A stretch of DNA of 64,000 nucleotides from Rubeoparvulum massiliense (GCF_001049895.1 NZ_CVPE01000004.1:1-64000); one strand, 5' to 3'. Counted from the stretch's first letter, positions 1 through 8,576 are shown. The notes: a model not told the origin generated them from the letters alone. Program-made: numbers and translations.

Positions 1-264
1 TGAGCTTGATTGCTCAAAATAAATCAACTGGTCCGCTTCTTTTCCATTGTTCAGTTTTCAAAGAACGACGGTTCGCATATATCATTTATTTATCTCGCGC
101 TCCTGCAACCGGAGGTTGCGGTGTCGCGCTACGATAAAAGAAATGATATATTGCTCACAGAGCATGAAAAAGCTGTTGGTAATGCTCTGTAGTTTTTATC
201 GGCGTTGCAACAAGGATGTTGCAATTTTAGCCGATGTTCTTTTGTTGCCGTTTATCGCGGCGAC
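1..264 (-). other. Leader of an rRNA operon (16S gene lies beyond the left edge)
   Basis: Read on the minus strand this stretch has no credible gene but several strong hairpins: TTGCAAC/GTTGCAA flanked by CGGC/GCCG (about 201-236), CAGAGCAT/ATGCTCTG (about 157-190) and GCAACC/GGTTGC inside a GCGC stem (about 94-127). They are followed by TTCTTTGAAAACTGAACA (49-66), the boxA-type antitermination element found in Bacillales rRNA leaders and spacers. A promoter lies just upstream at 272-300. In B. subtilis ygxA and ygzB lie directly upstream of an rRNA operon, which supports the reading. Whether 16S follows immediately cannot be seen. Confidence 0.75.
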
Positions 265-271
265 AAAAATT

Positions 272-300
272 ATCTTAACACAGGGTAATGAAATGGTCAA
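272..300 (-). promoter_or_regulatory. Probable rRNA operon promoter
   Basis: On the minus strand TTGACC (300-295) and TAAGAT (277-272) are separated by exactly 17 bases. This is a good sigma-A type promoter between the end of ygxA and the structured leader. Transcription would begin near 264 and run leftward off the window. Confidence 0.7.
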
Positions 301-357
301 GGGAAAGAATATAAAAAAGCACAAGAAAAAGCTGGATAAGGAGAGTACGTGAAATAT

Positions 358-1212
358 TTAGACATAATACTTACGAATAGCCACTCCATCTAGAAGCTCA
401 TCTTCACATGCAAAAACAATCTCTCTCTCCACTAGTTTCTCCATTAACAGTGAAAGATCAATATCACTCTCTTGGATTAATGGATAGTCTGCAATCTCTT
501 CAATGGTCCAAGGTTCTTTTCTTGAAGATAAAATATGTTGAATTAAACGGGAAGAGCTACGCATCAGTTTGTTTACAGAAAACTGGCTCGCTAGTAAGAG
601 TAATTGGAGACGTTTGGCTAATGGTTCATCTCCTTCGATTAACTCGCAGTATAATTTATAGATTTCTTGATCCACTAGGCGCACTTGATTCCACATGCTT
701 ACTTCTGGGTGTAATCCATTCTCAATTAATAATATGCGCGCCCAATGATGAAGTGCATGAACAATATGCGAATATGCATCCATGGCGTATCCCTGATTCA
801 ATAGATCCTTACCTGCCATATAGCGGCGCAAAAAGGCGGAAAATTCAATGCAGATCTTTCTTTCCTTCATCGCTTCAGGGAAGTGGTGAAGCTGATCATG
901 ATAATGCGTAAACCAGCTTTCTTTCTCATATAGTACTGTCGCATTAAAAATCCACTCCACAATTCGCTTCGTCCGTTGATGATAGAACCAATTCTCCAGT
1001 TCTTGTTGGTTCACATAGATCTCTTGTACCGTATGTTCTGCAATAACATAATGTTGAATTGAAGTAGGTCCTTCATTGGTGATAACAATTAGCAATGCAT
1101 CAAATCCGTCAGAGATGGGGCTAAATTTATCCTCCTGCTTTACTAATAGTATGGATAAAATATTGGGGTTGTTCTGCAGTTGACGGATATACCCTTGAAT
1201 GGTTTGTTCCAT
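358..1212 (-). CDS. ygxA: YgxA-like nucleotidyltransferase-fold protein
   Basis: Protein of 284 residues resembling B. subtilis YgxA (about 289 residues), annotated as nucleotidyltransferase-like; its substrate is unknown. The N-terminal half has the alternating strands expected of such a fold, and the C-terminal part is helical and winged-helix-like. The start is placed at 1212 because AGAGGTGG precedes that ATG by a normal distance; a longer version from 1278 has no ribosome binding site. The gene ends 58 bases before the rRNA promoter, in the same position and orientation relative to rRNA as in B. subtilis, which is the main support for the name. Biochemical function is not known. Confidence 0.8.
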   Translation of the reverse strand: MEQTIQGYIRQLQNNPNILSILLVKQEDKFSPISDGFDALLIVITNEGPTSIQHYVIAEHTVQEIYVNQQELENWFYHQRTKRIVEWIFNATVLYEKESWFTHYHDQLHHFPEAMKERKICIEFSAFLRRYMAGKDLLNQGYAMDAYSHIVHALHHWARILLIENGLHPEVSMWNQVRLVDQEIYKLYCELIEGDEPLAKRLQLLLLASQFSVNKLMRSSSRLIQHILSSRKEPWTIEEIADYPLIQESDIDLSLLMEKLVEREIVFACEDELLDGVAIRKYYV

Positions 1213-1412
1213 AAATGCCACCTCTCTGTGTTGACCCTCTCTGTATGGTCTAATTCGTTTTTTCACTTCTACATGCAATCAGAAAATTCCTGCCTAACAT
1301 TGATTGATATGGTGAAGTAACTCAAGGAAAATCGAATGTTTTTACACAAGACATTGTAAATATCTTAGTAAAATGTTTTATGATATAATCCGCTATAGGA
1401 GGGAATAAATTC

Positions 1413-1790
1413 ATGATATTTTCGGGTAAAATAAATCGACTACGCTCTTATGCGATGGGTATGATATTTCTTGGTATTGCTTTGATGTACCTTGGTTATG
1501 TATTCTTCCGTGGTTGGCTAGGTAGTTGGGCAGAAGGCTCACAAACAATCATGGCAATCTTTCTTGTCTTAGGCGTTCTAATGGTATTATTTAGTGGAGC
1601 GATGTACATGTGGATTGGTATGTTATCTTCACGGTCACCAATGGTAGAATGCCCTTCATGTGGAAAGATGACGAAGGTATTAGGACGCGTTGATGAATGT
1701 ATGTTTTGTAAGCAAAAACTAACCCTCGATCCTACGCTTGCAACAACACCAATTCATCATACACCAGAGAATCCTGCAGGGTTAAAGTAA
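1413..1790 (+). CDS. ygzB: YgzB-like small membrane protein with zinc-ribbon tail
   Basis: A 125-residue protein with two membrane segments (about residues 15-33 and 46-70), then a short domain with two Cys pairs, CPSC and CMFC, typical of a zinc ribbon. It matches the size, layout and position of B. subtilis YgzB, which sits between perR and ygxA. A strong AGGAGGG lies just before the ATG, and a TATAAT box at 1384-1389 may belong to its promoter. It is divergent from ygxA. Function is unknown; the ribbon faces the cytoplasm if the N terminus is inside. Confidence 0.8.
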   Translation: MIFSGKINRLRSYAMGMIFLGIALMYLGYVFFRGWLGSWAEGSQTIMAIFLVLGVLMVLFSGAMYMWIGMLSSRSPMVECPSCGKMTKVLGRVDECMFCKQKLTLDPTLATTPIHHTPENPAGLK

Positions 1791-1845
1791 GCTAAAGAAG
1801 GAAGTGAGGGAACAACACCCTTACTTCCTTCTTTTATATCGTCAA

Positions 1846-3669
1846 TTAGTGACGAAATGGAGTTGATTGAAGCTCTTCATGCATTACGTCCCAGATCTCT
1901 TCGTTAGCAAAGAAGCGGCTCCATGAAGCGACTCCTGCTAATTCATACTTATGAACTAGCCTTATGCGTTGTCGCATAGAAACGTCATCTTCTAACCAGA
2001 TCTTATAGGTCACCTTTTCCTTAGGGTCATAATACTCAGCATAATTTTGCCCGGTTTTTTCATCGTAAATGAGCTGCACTTGACGTTCTGTCATCCACGC
2101 TTGAATCGCATCCATTTTATAAGCCTTTTGCGTTACTTTAATCGAACCGTCTGCCTGTGGTTCCTCACGCCAGAGCCGCGTGTAAAACGGAACGCCTAAA
2201 ACCACTTTTTCTGCAGGCACCTCTTCTAATATGCCTTGAAGTCCCTTCTCTACCCAAGGTAAAGAGGCTACTGAACCAGCGATTGGACTAGAGCCCCAGT
2301 GTTCATCATAGGTCATTACGATGACATAATCCACAACTTCGCCAAATGCTTCACGATCGTAGAACATCGACCAATTTTCTGATGTTGAATGGATGGTTAC
2401 ATCCACAGAGACCACCAGTCCCATTTCATGGAGGTAAGGTGTTAGCTCACGAACAAATTGGACGAGATTCTCCTTATCCTTTAAATAAACATTCTCAAAA
2501 TCCAAATTGATTCCGTCTAATTGGTACATATGTGCATATTGGAGAAGCTGTTGAATCATTTGCTTCCGTTTTCCATAGTCTTGAAGTACTGCATGAGTTT
2601 GTTCTGGCTCAAAACCGTTACTAAAAAGGGCCCATACCTGATAGCCTCGTTGGTGCGCCCATTCCACATATTGAAGCGAAGCATTCTTATTTTTTATTGT
2701 TCCCTGATCATCTACCAATTCAAACCAGGTCGGCGAAACCACATTCAGGCTTGGCATGGCTCCTAATTTTGAGGTGTCTGGATTGGCACTATATACCTGC
2801 TCCCAAGTTAAATTGATCTTTGTACCTAGGGGGTACCAAATTGGTGTTCTCTTAGGAAGATCAGGTAAAGCAATTTGCATCATTTCGTCCAATTGGACCA
2901 TCTCTTCTGAAAGATATCCAACCATCCCCTCTGCTGTCTCCACCAATAGCCAGTTATTTTCCTCACCGAGTAGAATAAGCTTTGAATCACGGATTAATTG
3001 CTCCACAATGGGTGCTTTTTTAGACGGAGACTGGCGAAGCTGTGTATTCTCTTCCCTGTTGTTCTCAATTACTACATGGGCTAATTGCTTCAGAGATCCT
3101 GCTTGATAAAGCACAAGAATAGGTGGCTGAGTCTCATTTTCTGGTAGAATCTTTAGCTCCATTGGATAGAGTGTGGCGAGGTGTGCATAAGGAATATAGA
3201 TCGTATCCTGCAGCTTCACTGTAGGTACTGTAAGCGAGAACGGTGATTCATTAATAAAGGCTTCAATGGCCGACTGAGGAAAGCGAATTACTTTATCTTC
3301 GGTAGTTATGAGCACGGATTGGACTGACTCATCCCAATAAATACGTGGGTCGATCTTTTCCTTGATCAAGTCAAATGGCAAAAGAACCTCTTCTCCACTT
3401 AAAAGAGCCTGTTCTGCCATGATTTGGCCATCTAGTAAAATCGGCATCGATTGGAAGGTCATATTTGTTGCATCATCTATGAAAGAGCTGAACTGCTCTT
3501 TGGGAAAAAGAGAGACCTGTTCATCATTGGGAAGTTGCTCAATATACCACCACCCTGCCAATGCACCGATCAATAGCAAGAATGTGATCATGAACATTGC
3601 GAACCAGGGACGACGCTTTCGTTTTCTTCGAGTCATTCGACTGGGATTCAATTCCAATTCTGGTGCCAT
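1846..3669 (-). CDS. Membrane-anchored GH18 family glycosidase with SH3 domain, sporulation type
   Basis: A 607-residue protein: basic N terminus, one membrane anchor (about 22-42), a copper-amine-oxidase-N-like domain (about 75-180), a bacterial SH3 segment (about 210-262), and a GH18 barrel (about 275-600). The catalytic motif DGINLDFE lies at 385-392 with Glu392 as proton donor. Architectures of this kind occur in Firmicute cell-wall or spore-cortex glycosidases of the YaaH/YdhD/YvbX group, which act on N-acetylglucosamine-containing glycans outside the membrane. The SH3 domain suggests binding to peptidoglycan. The gene is monocistronic and divergent from nothing nearby. Exact substrate and sporulation timing are inferred. 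Confidence 0.85.
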   Translation of the reverse strand: MAPELELNPSRMTRRKRKRRPWFAMFMITFLLLIGALAGWWYIEQLPNDEQVSLFPKEQFSSFIDDATNMTFQSMPILLDGQIMAEQALLSGEEVLLPFDLIKEKIDPRIYWDESVQSVLITTEDKVIRFPQSAIEAFINESPFSLTVPTVKLQDTIYIPYAHLATLYPMELKILPENETQPPILVLYQAGSLKQLAHVVIENNREENTQLRQSPSKKAPIVEQLIRDSKLILLGEENNWLLVETAEGMVGYLSEEMVQLDEMMQIALPDLPKRTPIWYPLGTKINLTWEQVYSANPDTSKLGAMPSLNVVSPTWFELVDDQGTIKNKNASLQYVEWAHQRGYQVWALFSNGFEPEQTHAVLQDYGKRKQMIQQLLQYAHMYQLDGINLDFENVYLKDKENLVQFVRELTPYLHEMGLVVSVDVTIHSTSENWSMFYDREAFGEVVDYVIVMTYDEHWGSSPIAGSVASLPWVEKGLQGILEEVPAEKVVLGVPFYTRLWREEPQADGSIKVTQKAYKMDAIQAWMTERQVQLIYDEKTGQNYAEYYDPKEKVTYKIWLEDDVSMRQRIRLVHKYELAGVASWSRFFANEEIWDVMHEELQSTPFRH

Positions 3670-3835
3670 GGACGTTCTCTCCCTCTCTCTTTCTATCTTC
3701 TCGCATCTACTTTGATCTCAGCAGAGTTCTTTTTGGTCTACTTTATCATATCAGTTTTATCATTAAAAAGGATAGTGGCGGTTTCCACCTCCCTATGTGA
3801 ATATCTAGAAGCAAATGAATAACTTTGGTGAATTA

Positions 3836-3870
3836 GAAAAAACGCTTATGGAAAGGTTCTTCCATAAGCG
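3836..3870 (-). terminator. Terminator after perR
   Basis: An 11-bp perfect stem (CGCTTATGGAA at 3843-3853 with its complement at 3860-3870) and a six-base loop, followed on the minus strand by a run of T (A run at 3837-3842 on the plus strand). It lies 60 bases beyond the perR stop codon. Confidence 0.7.
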
Positions 3871-3930
3871 CTGAGTAAACACCTTTTAATGGCTGTATAG
3901 ATCATTAAGTGAATTATTTATTGAGCTGAT

Positions 3931-4371
3931 TTATTTGCGCCTCTTACTCTGACAAGCTGGGCAAACACCATAGAGTTCTAAACGATGCTCCGATATCTTA
4001 AAACCAGTCCGTTCCCCTGCTTGCATTTCTAAGTCAAAGAGATACGAATGTTCAAAGTCATGGATGGCTCCACATTCCGTGCAGATTACATGATAATGCT
4101 CGGTCATGTTGGCATCATAACGGCTTGAAGCATCGCCATAGGTTAACTCACGTACTAAGCCATTCTCCTTAAAAACACGTAGGTTATTGTATACTGTAGC
4201 TACACTCATATTTGGGAATCGATCAACCAACGCTTTATAAATATCATCGGCTGTAGGGTGATTGAGATTATTCATCAAGTATGCAAGGACAGCATGACGC
4301 TGTGGTGTCATCCGCACTCCGGTCTCTTTCAAGCGTTCAATTGCAGCTTCCACTTCTGCCGTCATCGTCAT
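3931..4371 (-). CDS. perR: Peroxide-sensing Fur-family repressor PerR
   Basis: A 146-residue Fur-family protein. All residues that define PerR are present, offset by one from B. subtilis: regulatory-metal ligands His38, Asp86, His92, His94 and Asp105, and the structural zinc site Cys97, Cys100, Cys137, Cys140. The Asp86 ligand separates PerR from Fur. PerR represses peroxide-defence genes and is inactivated by iron-catalysed oxidation of its His ligands. A GGGAGGTG site precedes the ATG. A Fur/PerR-like inverted repeat at 4399-4414 suggests autoregulation. Its neighbours ygzB and ygxA match the B. subtilis locus. Confidence 0.95.
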   Translation of the reverse strand: MTMTAEVEAAIERLKETGVRMTPQRHAVLAYLMNNLNHPTADDIYKALVDRFPNMSVATVYNNLRVFKENGLVRELTYGDASSRYDANMTEHYHVICTECGAIHDFEHSYLFDLEMQAGERTGFKISEHRLELYGVCPACQSKRRK

Positions 4372-4398
4372 GCACCTCCCTTACCTTAAATAATTGTC

Positions 4399-4414
4399 AT
4401 TATCAAGTGATAAT
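4399..4414. promoter_or_regulatory. Candidate PerR/Fur-type operator upstream of perR
   Basis: ATTATC-AAGT-GATAAT is an inverted repeat 28 bases upstream of the perR start, embedded in AT-rich sequence resembling Fur-family boxes. The match to the 7-1-7 PerR consensus is only partial, so the exact box is uncertain. PerR autoregulation is known in B. subtilis. Confidence 0.45.
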
Positions 4415-4487
4415 AAAAGTAATTCTAGATTTTAGTGTATCCTTTGAATAATCTCTTTGTCAATCATCGTTTATCGGAACAACATCA

Positions 4488-4775
4488 TTACATGGTCATT
4501 AAAGGGGGTTCATCAAGAACAAATAGCGTTACATTTGATGTTTTATCATCCTTTTCCCTCTTCCATGACGCTTCAGATTCTTCACAAACCTGTTTAAGTT
4601 TATTCAAACAATTGGTTAAGTCGCTTTCTTCTACTCCAATGAAGAGCGTCGTGCTACCTTGGCGTAAAAACCCGCCACTACTAGTCAGCTTTGTGACCCG
4701 ATATTGTTCTTGTGTTAGCGTCTGTACAATGGCTTCTTCAGCCCAATCTTGTACAACAGCAACAAGCATTTTCAT
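4488..4775 (-). CDS. PII-like protein of the DarA/PstA (YaaQ) cyclic-di-AMP receptor family
   Basis: A 95-residue protein starting MKMLVAVVQD, with the RVTKLTSSGGFLRQGSTT stretch, IGVEESD and a VTLFVLDE end. These are hallmarks of the YaaQ/DUF970 family, whose members DarA (B. subtilis) and PstA (Listeria, Staphylococcus) are trimeric PII-like proteins that bind c-di-AMP. Family members are about 109 residues; this one is shorter in the region of the long ligand loop. AGGAGGTGG before 4775 fixes the start. It follows nth by 11 bases and is probably cotranscribed with it; the usual site of yaaQ is beside tmk, so this may be a second copy. Ligand binding is inferred. Confidence 0.75.
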   Translation of the reverse strand: MKMLVAVVQDWAEEAIVQTLTQEQYRVTKLTSSGGFLRQGSTTLFIGVEESDLTNCLNKLKQVCEESEASWKREKDDKTSNVTLFVLDEPPLMTM

Positions 4776-4786
4776 TCTTCCACCTC

Positions 4787-5449
4787 CTATGTATTCTCTA
4801 CCAAATCGGCATTTTTCATTCTTTTCAATCCTTCTCGACACAGGTCCAGTAGCTGACAATCTGCACACTGCGGGTTCTGTGCCTTACATTGATAACGTCC
4901 CAAAAAGATGAGACGGTGATGTGTTTGTGTCCATTCCTCTTGAGGAATCAATTTCATTAAATTTTTTTCAACCTCAAGCACACTATCCTTCCATTTACTT
5001 AATCCTAAACGTTTTGAAACACGATCAACATGGGTATCCACTGCAATAGCAGGAACATGAAAGGCATTTGAAATAACGACATTAGCCGTTTTCCTTCCCA
5101 CACCAGGCAATTTTACAAGCTCTTCCCTCGTCTGTGGAACTTCACCATGGTATTCTTCTAATAATATTTTACTCATGGCAATGATATGCTTTGCCTTTGA
5201 CCGAAATAGGCCAATACGACGAATATGCTTTTCCAGCTCTTCCTGTGACATCGCCGCATATTGCTCAGGTTGATCATATGATTGAAACAGATCCTTGGTG
5301 ACTCGATTAACCATCTCATCGGTGGTCTGTGCACTTAACATCGTTGCTACGAGAAGCGTAAACGGAGAATGATGAACTAATTCACACTGTGCATTAGGAA
5401 ACATCTGGTCTAACCGTTGTATCAATTCAGGGATATCTCTTTTTCTCAC
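4787..5449 (-). CDS. nth: Endonuclease III, DNA glycosylase/AP lyase
   Basis: A 220-residue protein matching endonuclease III along its length (E. coli Nth is 211). It removes oxidised pyrimidines and cleaves at abasic sites in base-excision repair. The helix-hairpin-helix reads LPGVGRKTA with catalytic Lys120, and catalytic Asp138 lies in VDTHVDR. A C-terminal [4Fe-4S] loop has Cys188, Cys195, Cys198 and Cys204 in the usual C-x6-C-x2-C-x5-C spacing. It is the first gene of a likely two-gene unit with the PII-like gene downstream. Proximity to perR and mutY gives the region an oxidative-damage theme. Confidence 0.95.
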   Translation of the reverse strand: MRKRDIPELIQRLDQMFPNAQCELVHHSPFTLLVATMLSAQTTDEMVNRVTKDLFQSYDQPEQYAAMSQEELEKHIRRIGLFRSKAKHIIAMSKILLEEYHGEVPQTREELVKLPGVGRKTANVVISNAFHVPAIAVDTHVDRVSKRLGLSKWKDSVLEVEKNLMKLIPQEEWTQTHHRLIFLGRYQCKAQNPQCADCQLLDLCREGLKRMKNADLVENT

Positions 5450-5539
5450 TCTGTATCAATCCTTTCATGCCCTCTCTAGAACTGCTTGTCCATAGAGAGG
5501 AAGGAGTGTGTAGAATTACACTCTTCCTTTTCACTATGA

Positions 5540-5629
5540 TTAATTAAACAAGCCTACGAATAAGATGACAAGCAAGATGATGATCAAGATCCATAAAAAA
5601 ACTTCTTCATCAACCCAATGTCCTGCCAT
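5540..5629 (-). CDS. Small hydrophobic protein, 29 residues, YjcZ-like
   Basis: A 29-residue frame beginning MAGHWVDEE followed by a nearly uninterrupted hydrophobic stretch rich in Ile, Leu and Val and ending LFN. AAGGAGGA lies eight bases before the chosen ATG at 5629; another ATG six bases upstream is too close to that site. Size and composition recall the YjcZ family of tiny sporulation-associated membrane proteins, but the usual Gly/Tyr-rich head is absent. It lies alone between nth and the divergent DUF1128 gene. Function unknown. Confidence 0.6.
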   Translation of the reverse strand: MAGHWVDEEVFLWILIIILLVILFVGLFN

Positions 5630-5739
5630 TCCCATTCCTCCTTCTATATCTCCCACTATACCATATGAGACGAAGTGGCTTTAAGTATAGGCAGAAGACC
5701 ACCCATGATGTAAAATCATAGTGAAAAAGGAGGAATATC

Positions 5740-5973
5740 ATGAATCTTAATCAAGCAAATCGCCCTAATCTGGAGTATATTCTTGAGGAAATCATTAAAA
5801 AGTTACAAGCTATTAATCCAGCGCTCCTACATCCTGATTATTTTTCACTAGATAAATACGATGATTTATATGACCTTTATTTATTATTAAAAAGTAAAAA
5901 CCAGCTAAGTATTGCGGAGATATCTGCCATTGTCGATGAATTAGGTCGTTTGAGAACATCTGAAACAGAATAG
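5740..5973 (+). CDS. DUF1128 family protein (YfkK-like)
   Basis: A 77-residue acidic, helical protein. The NLEYILEEIIKKL and LHPDYFSLDKYDDLYDLY segments are typical of the DUF1128/YfkK family of Bacillales, about 70 to 80 residues long and of unknown function. AAAGGAGGAATATC precedes the ATG. It has no membrane segment or known catalytic motif. It is followed after 28 bases by an NAD-binding oxidoreductase gene and may be cotranscribed with it. Confidence 0.8.
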   Translation: MNLNQANRPNLEYILEEIIKKLQAINPALLHPDYFSLDKYDDLYDLYLLLKSKNQLSIAEISAIVDELGRLRTSETE

Positions 5974-6001
5974 TAAATATGGATTCAAAGGAGTGATTAG
6001 G

Positions 6002-6895
6002 ATGGATCATACGATACATCGTCTGTTTGTAACAGGCGCTACTGGGTTTGTTGGACAGCATGTTGTTCAACAATTAATTCGGCAAGGACACCATGTTACC
6101 TGCTTGATTCGACGCGAAGAGCAAAAACAGCTATTTCAAACTCTCCCTCAATCATCCCTTCGTTTTATTGTTGGAGATCTCTTTCAACCTGAACTGCTTT
6201 CAGAGTCAATGCGCTCATGCGATACTGTTATTCATCTCGTAGGGATTATTCGCGAAGTTCCTCGCCAAGGCATTACCTTTCAAAGAATCCATGTGGATGG
6301 TACGCGCTTCCTCTGTGAAGCAGCACAAAATGCTGGTGTACAGCGTTTCATCCATATGAGTGCACTCGGGGCTCGAGCAAATTCTAATACTGGTTATCAT
6401 CAAACCAAGTATATTGCTGAGCAAGTGGTTCAAGCTAGTGATATTCCCTATATCATCTTTCGACCATCCATCATCTATGAGGTGCAGAGTCCTTTTGTCC
6501 AACAATTACGCTCCCTCGTTCAACTGCCCTTGACACCTGTAATTGGACATGGAAATTACTTACTTCAGCCTGTAGCACTTAAAACCGTTGCTTCACTCTT
6601 TGAAAAGGCGGTCTGGAAGTCACACCTCTCCAATCTCATCTTTGAGGTAGGAGGTCCAGAACAGGTAAGCTTTCTTCAGATGCTTCAGCATGAGGCAGAG
6701 GTTCTCAACCGAAAACTGCGCCCTGTTTATCTTCCTTTAAACTTAATGGAGTTAAGTGTTCGCATGTTACAGGGCATCCCTCGCTTCCCACTCACGATGA
6801 CTCAATTAACCATGCTGAAGGAAGGAAATATTCTTTCAGAGGAAACTCCACTTTATCAATTGTTTGATGAAGCAGCAGTCCCTTATTACTCTTGA
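6002..6895 (+). CDS. NAD(P)-binding atypical SDR / complex I 39-kDa-subunit-like protein
   Basis: A 297-residue Rossmann protein. The nucleotide-binding motif is TGATGFVG near the N terminus, followed by VIHLVG and a Tyr-containing YHQTKYIAE segment in the position of the SDR YxxxK. The overall pattern matches NAD-dependent epimerase/dehydratase relatives called NDUFA9-like or YbjT/YfhF-like, which bind NAD(P)H, often without known substrate. The ATG at 6002 is chosen because AAAGGAG precedes it by about nine bases; a GTG at 5993 lies too close. The gene's end overlaps the convergent cobalamin adenosyltransferase by 10 bases, so no terminator fits between them. Confidence 0.8.
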   Translation: MDHTIHRLFVTGATGFVGQHVVQQLIRQGHHVTCLIRREEQKQLFQTLPQSSLRFIVGDLFQPELLSESMRSCDTVIHLVGIIREVPRQGITFQRIHVDGTRFLCEAAQNAGVQRFIHMSALGARANSNTGYHQTKYIAEQVVQASDIPYIIFRPSIIYEVQSPFVQQLRSLVQLPLTPVIGHGNYLLQPVALKTVASLFEKAVWKSHLSNLIFEVGGPEQVSFLQMLQHEAEVLNRKLRPVYLPLNLMELSVRMLQGIPRFPLTMTQLTMLKEGNILSEETPLYQLFDEAAVPYYS

Positions 6896-7437
6896 TGAAG
6901 GACAGGTTCTGCTACCCCAATTTGCTGATTAATATAGCGAGCAAGGACAAAAAGATAGTCCGATAAACGGTTAAGATAACGAACCACAATTGGATTGAGT
7001 GGTTCCTCCATGGCCACACTGGTGGCACAACGTTCAGCGCGTCGGACAATGGTACGGGCTAGGTGAGTATAAGCTGCTGCAAGGTGACCTCCTGGAAGAA
7101 TAAACTGCTGCAAGGGAGTCAGTTGCTGATCCTTCCAATCGATGGCTGTCTCTAAAAACTGCACATCCTCTTCTTTTGCTGGCCAATGAACCGTTTTATC
7201 AGCAGGTGTTGCTAGCTCACTACCGATATGGAATAGTTTTGTTTGTATTTGCTTAAGCTCGAGTACTAAAGGTTGGGTCCATTCCTCATTTGGCAGTGCA
7301 GCCATGATCACACCAATAGCCGAGTTAGCTTCATCAACCGTACCATACCCTTCCACGCGCAAAGAATTTTTAGGTACTCTCTTTCCGTAGGCTAAAGAAG
7401 TCTCTCCACGATCTCCCGTTCTTGTATAGATCTTCAT
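6886..7437 (-). CDS. Cob(I)alamin adenosyltransferase, PduO type
   Basis: A 183-residue protein starting MKIYTRTGDRGETSLAYG, the ATP-binding N terminus of PduO-type adenosyltransferases, with the later RRAER motif and a C-terminal Asn-Arg-Leu-Ser-Asp segment. The family transfers adenosyl from ATP to cob(I)alamin, making coenzyme B12. It shows that the cell handles B12, which fits the cobalamin riboswitch at 32090-32265. It lies 13 bases after the 2-hydroxyacid dehydrogenase gene and is probably cotranscribed with it. It overlaps the convergent SDR gene by 10 bases. Confidence 0.92.
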   Translation of the reverse strand: MKIYTRTGDRGETSLAYGKRVPKNSLRVEGYGTVDEANSAIGVIMAALPNEEWTQPLVLELKQIQTKLFHIGSELATPADKTVHWPAKEEDVQFLETAIDWKDQQLTPLQQFILPGGHLAAAYTHLARTIVRRAERCATSVAMEEPLNPIVVRYLNRLSDYLFVLARYINQQIGVAEPVLHQE

Positions 7438-7450
7438 CTTGTTCTCCTTT

Positions 7451-8401
7451 CTAATACCTTCTGGTTAAATCTACTTTATTCTTTAACTCTCCTGTACGGT
7501 CTTCCCAAACATGGAGGTTATGATAAAAAATATTCATTGCTCGCTCCATGTATTTCGGGAAGCGTCCAGATAAATGTGGCGTTACAATACAATTCTCCAG
7601 CGACCAGAAGGGATGCTCAACTGGAAGTGGTTCCGTTTGAAATACATCGAGCACTGCCCCTTTAATCCTTTGGTTACGTAAAACTTCAATGAGTGCCTCC
7701 TCATCTACTACATTGCCACGGCCAATATTGATAAAAGAAGCATCCCTCTTCATCAGATGGAGTCGTCTTTGATCAACTAGTCCATCCGTATCCGCTGTAC
7801 GCGGTAATACCGAAACAATATAGTCTGCCTCTTGAAATAGCTGATTTAGATCGGCGCCGGTAACAATTACATCAAAGTGTTTTGGATGCTCACCGCTTCG
7901 ATTATATCCAATGACTCGTAAATCTAGGGCTTTCGCTTTCCTGGCAATCTCCTGCCCAATGGCTCCCGTCCCCAGTATTCCTAATGTTTGCTCCGCCACC
8001 TCGGTCATTCGAGTAGAACGATCCCAGAGACATTCCTCTTGTTGCGTGAATAGTTTCTTCCCTTGACGAGCAAGAGTCAAAATCGCCCAAATGGTGTATT
8101 CAGCCATGGGAATCGCGTGGATCCCCCTTGCATTGGTTACAAGTATCCCTCGTTGTTCCAGCTCATTAAATGGTAAACGATCAATGCCTGCGCTGATCAC
8201 ATGAATCCACTGAAGCTGTTTCATCTCTTCAAGCAAGTCAACCGTTAAATCCTCCCCATATGTAAGCAGAATCTCAGCTTGGGGCAGACTATGACGAGCT
8301 TCGTCGATGGAGGGGTACACTTGAAGCTCATGTTGGGGAAATTGATGGTGAAATTGCTCTTGATGCTTTTCTGATAAATGCATTGTTGTCACAACTAGCA
8401 T
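7451..8401 (-). CDS. D-2-hydroxyacid dehydrogenase family protein
   Basis: A 316-residue NAD-dependent dehydrogenase. The Rossmann motif is LGTGAIGQEIA. The catalytic residues of the family are visible: Arg in NIGRGNVVDE, Glu in VFQTEPL and His in TPHLSG. Members reduce 2-ketoacids or oxidise D-2-hydroxyacids; the substrate here cannot be told from sequence. It resembles the divergent D-isomer dehydrogenases of Bacillales annotated as phosphoglycerate dehydrogenase-like. It is upstream of the cobalamin adenosyltransferase in a probable two-gene unit. Confidence 0.9.
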   Translation of the reverse strand: MLVVTTMHLSEKHQEQFHHQFPQHELQVYPSIDEARHSLPQAEILLTYGEDLTVDLLEEMKQLQWIHVISAGIDRLPFNELEQRGILVTNARGIHAIPMAEYTIWAILTLARQGKKLFTQQEECLWDRSTRMTEVAEQTLGILGTGAIGQEIARKAKALDLRVIGYNRSGEHPKHFDVIVTGADLNQLFQEADYIVSVLPRTADTDGLVDQRRLHLMKRDASFINIGRGNVVDEEALIEVLRNQRIKGAVLDVFQTEPLPVEHPFWSLENCIVTPHLSGRFPKYMERAMNIFYHNLHVWEDRTGELKNKVDLTRRY

Positions 8402-8576
8402 GAATGCTCCTCCTTTAATCTTTATAGCGGCGACTGATTTTTATCGTTTTTATTTTCGTACTCTTATTAATTGTAAGATGTAAAAAATGGGAACATTGAT
8501 TTCTCATACTTTCTTTGCACAAGGTTGATGCTAAATATGAATGATTTCACGTAATCCTAATGAAGGGGGTGTAGGT

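Noticed and set aside
10-352. Two overlapping plus-strand reading frames at the left edge
   Set aside because: They cover the hairpin-rich rRNA leader and promoter on the other strand, have no ribosome binding sites and low-complexity products.
408-911. 167-residue plus-strand frame
   Set aside because: Antisense of ygxA, with no ribosome binding site.
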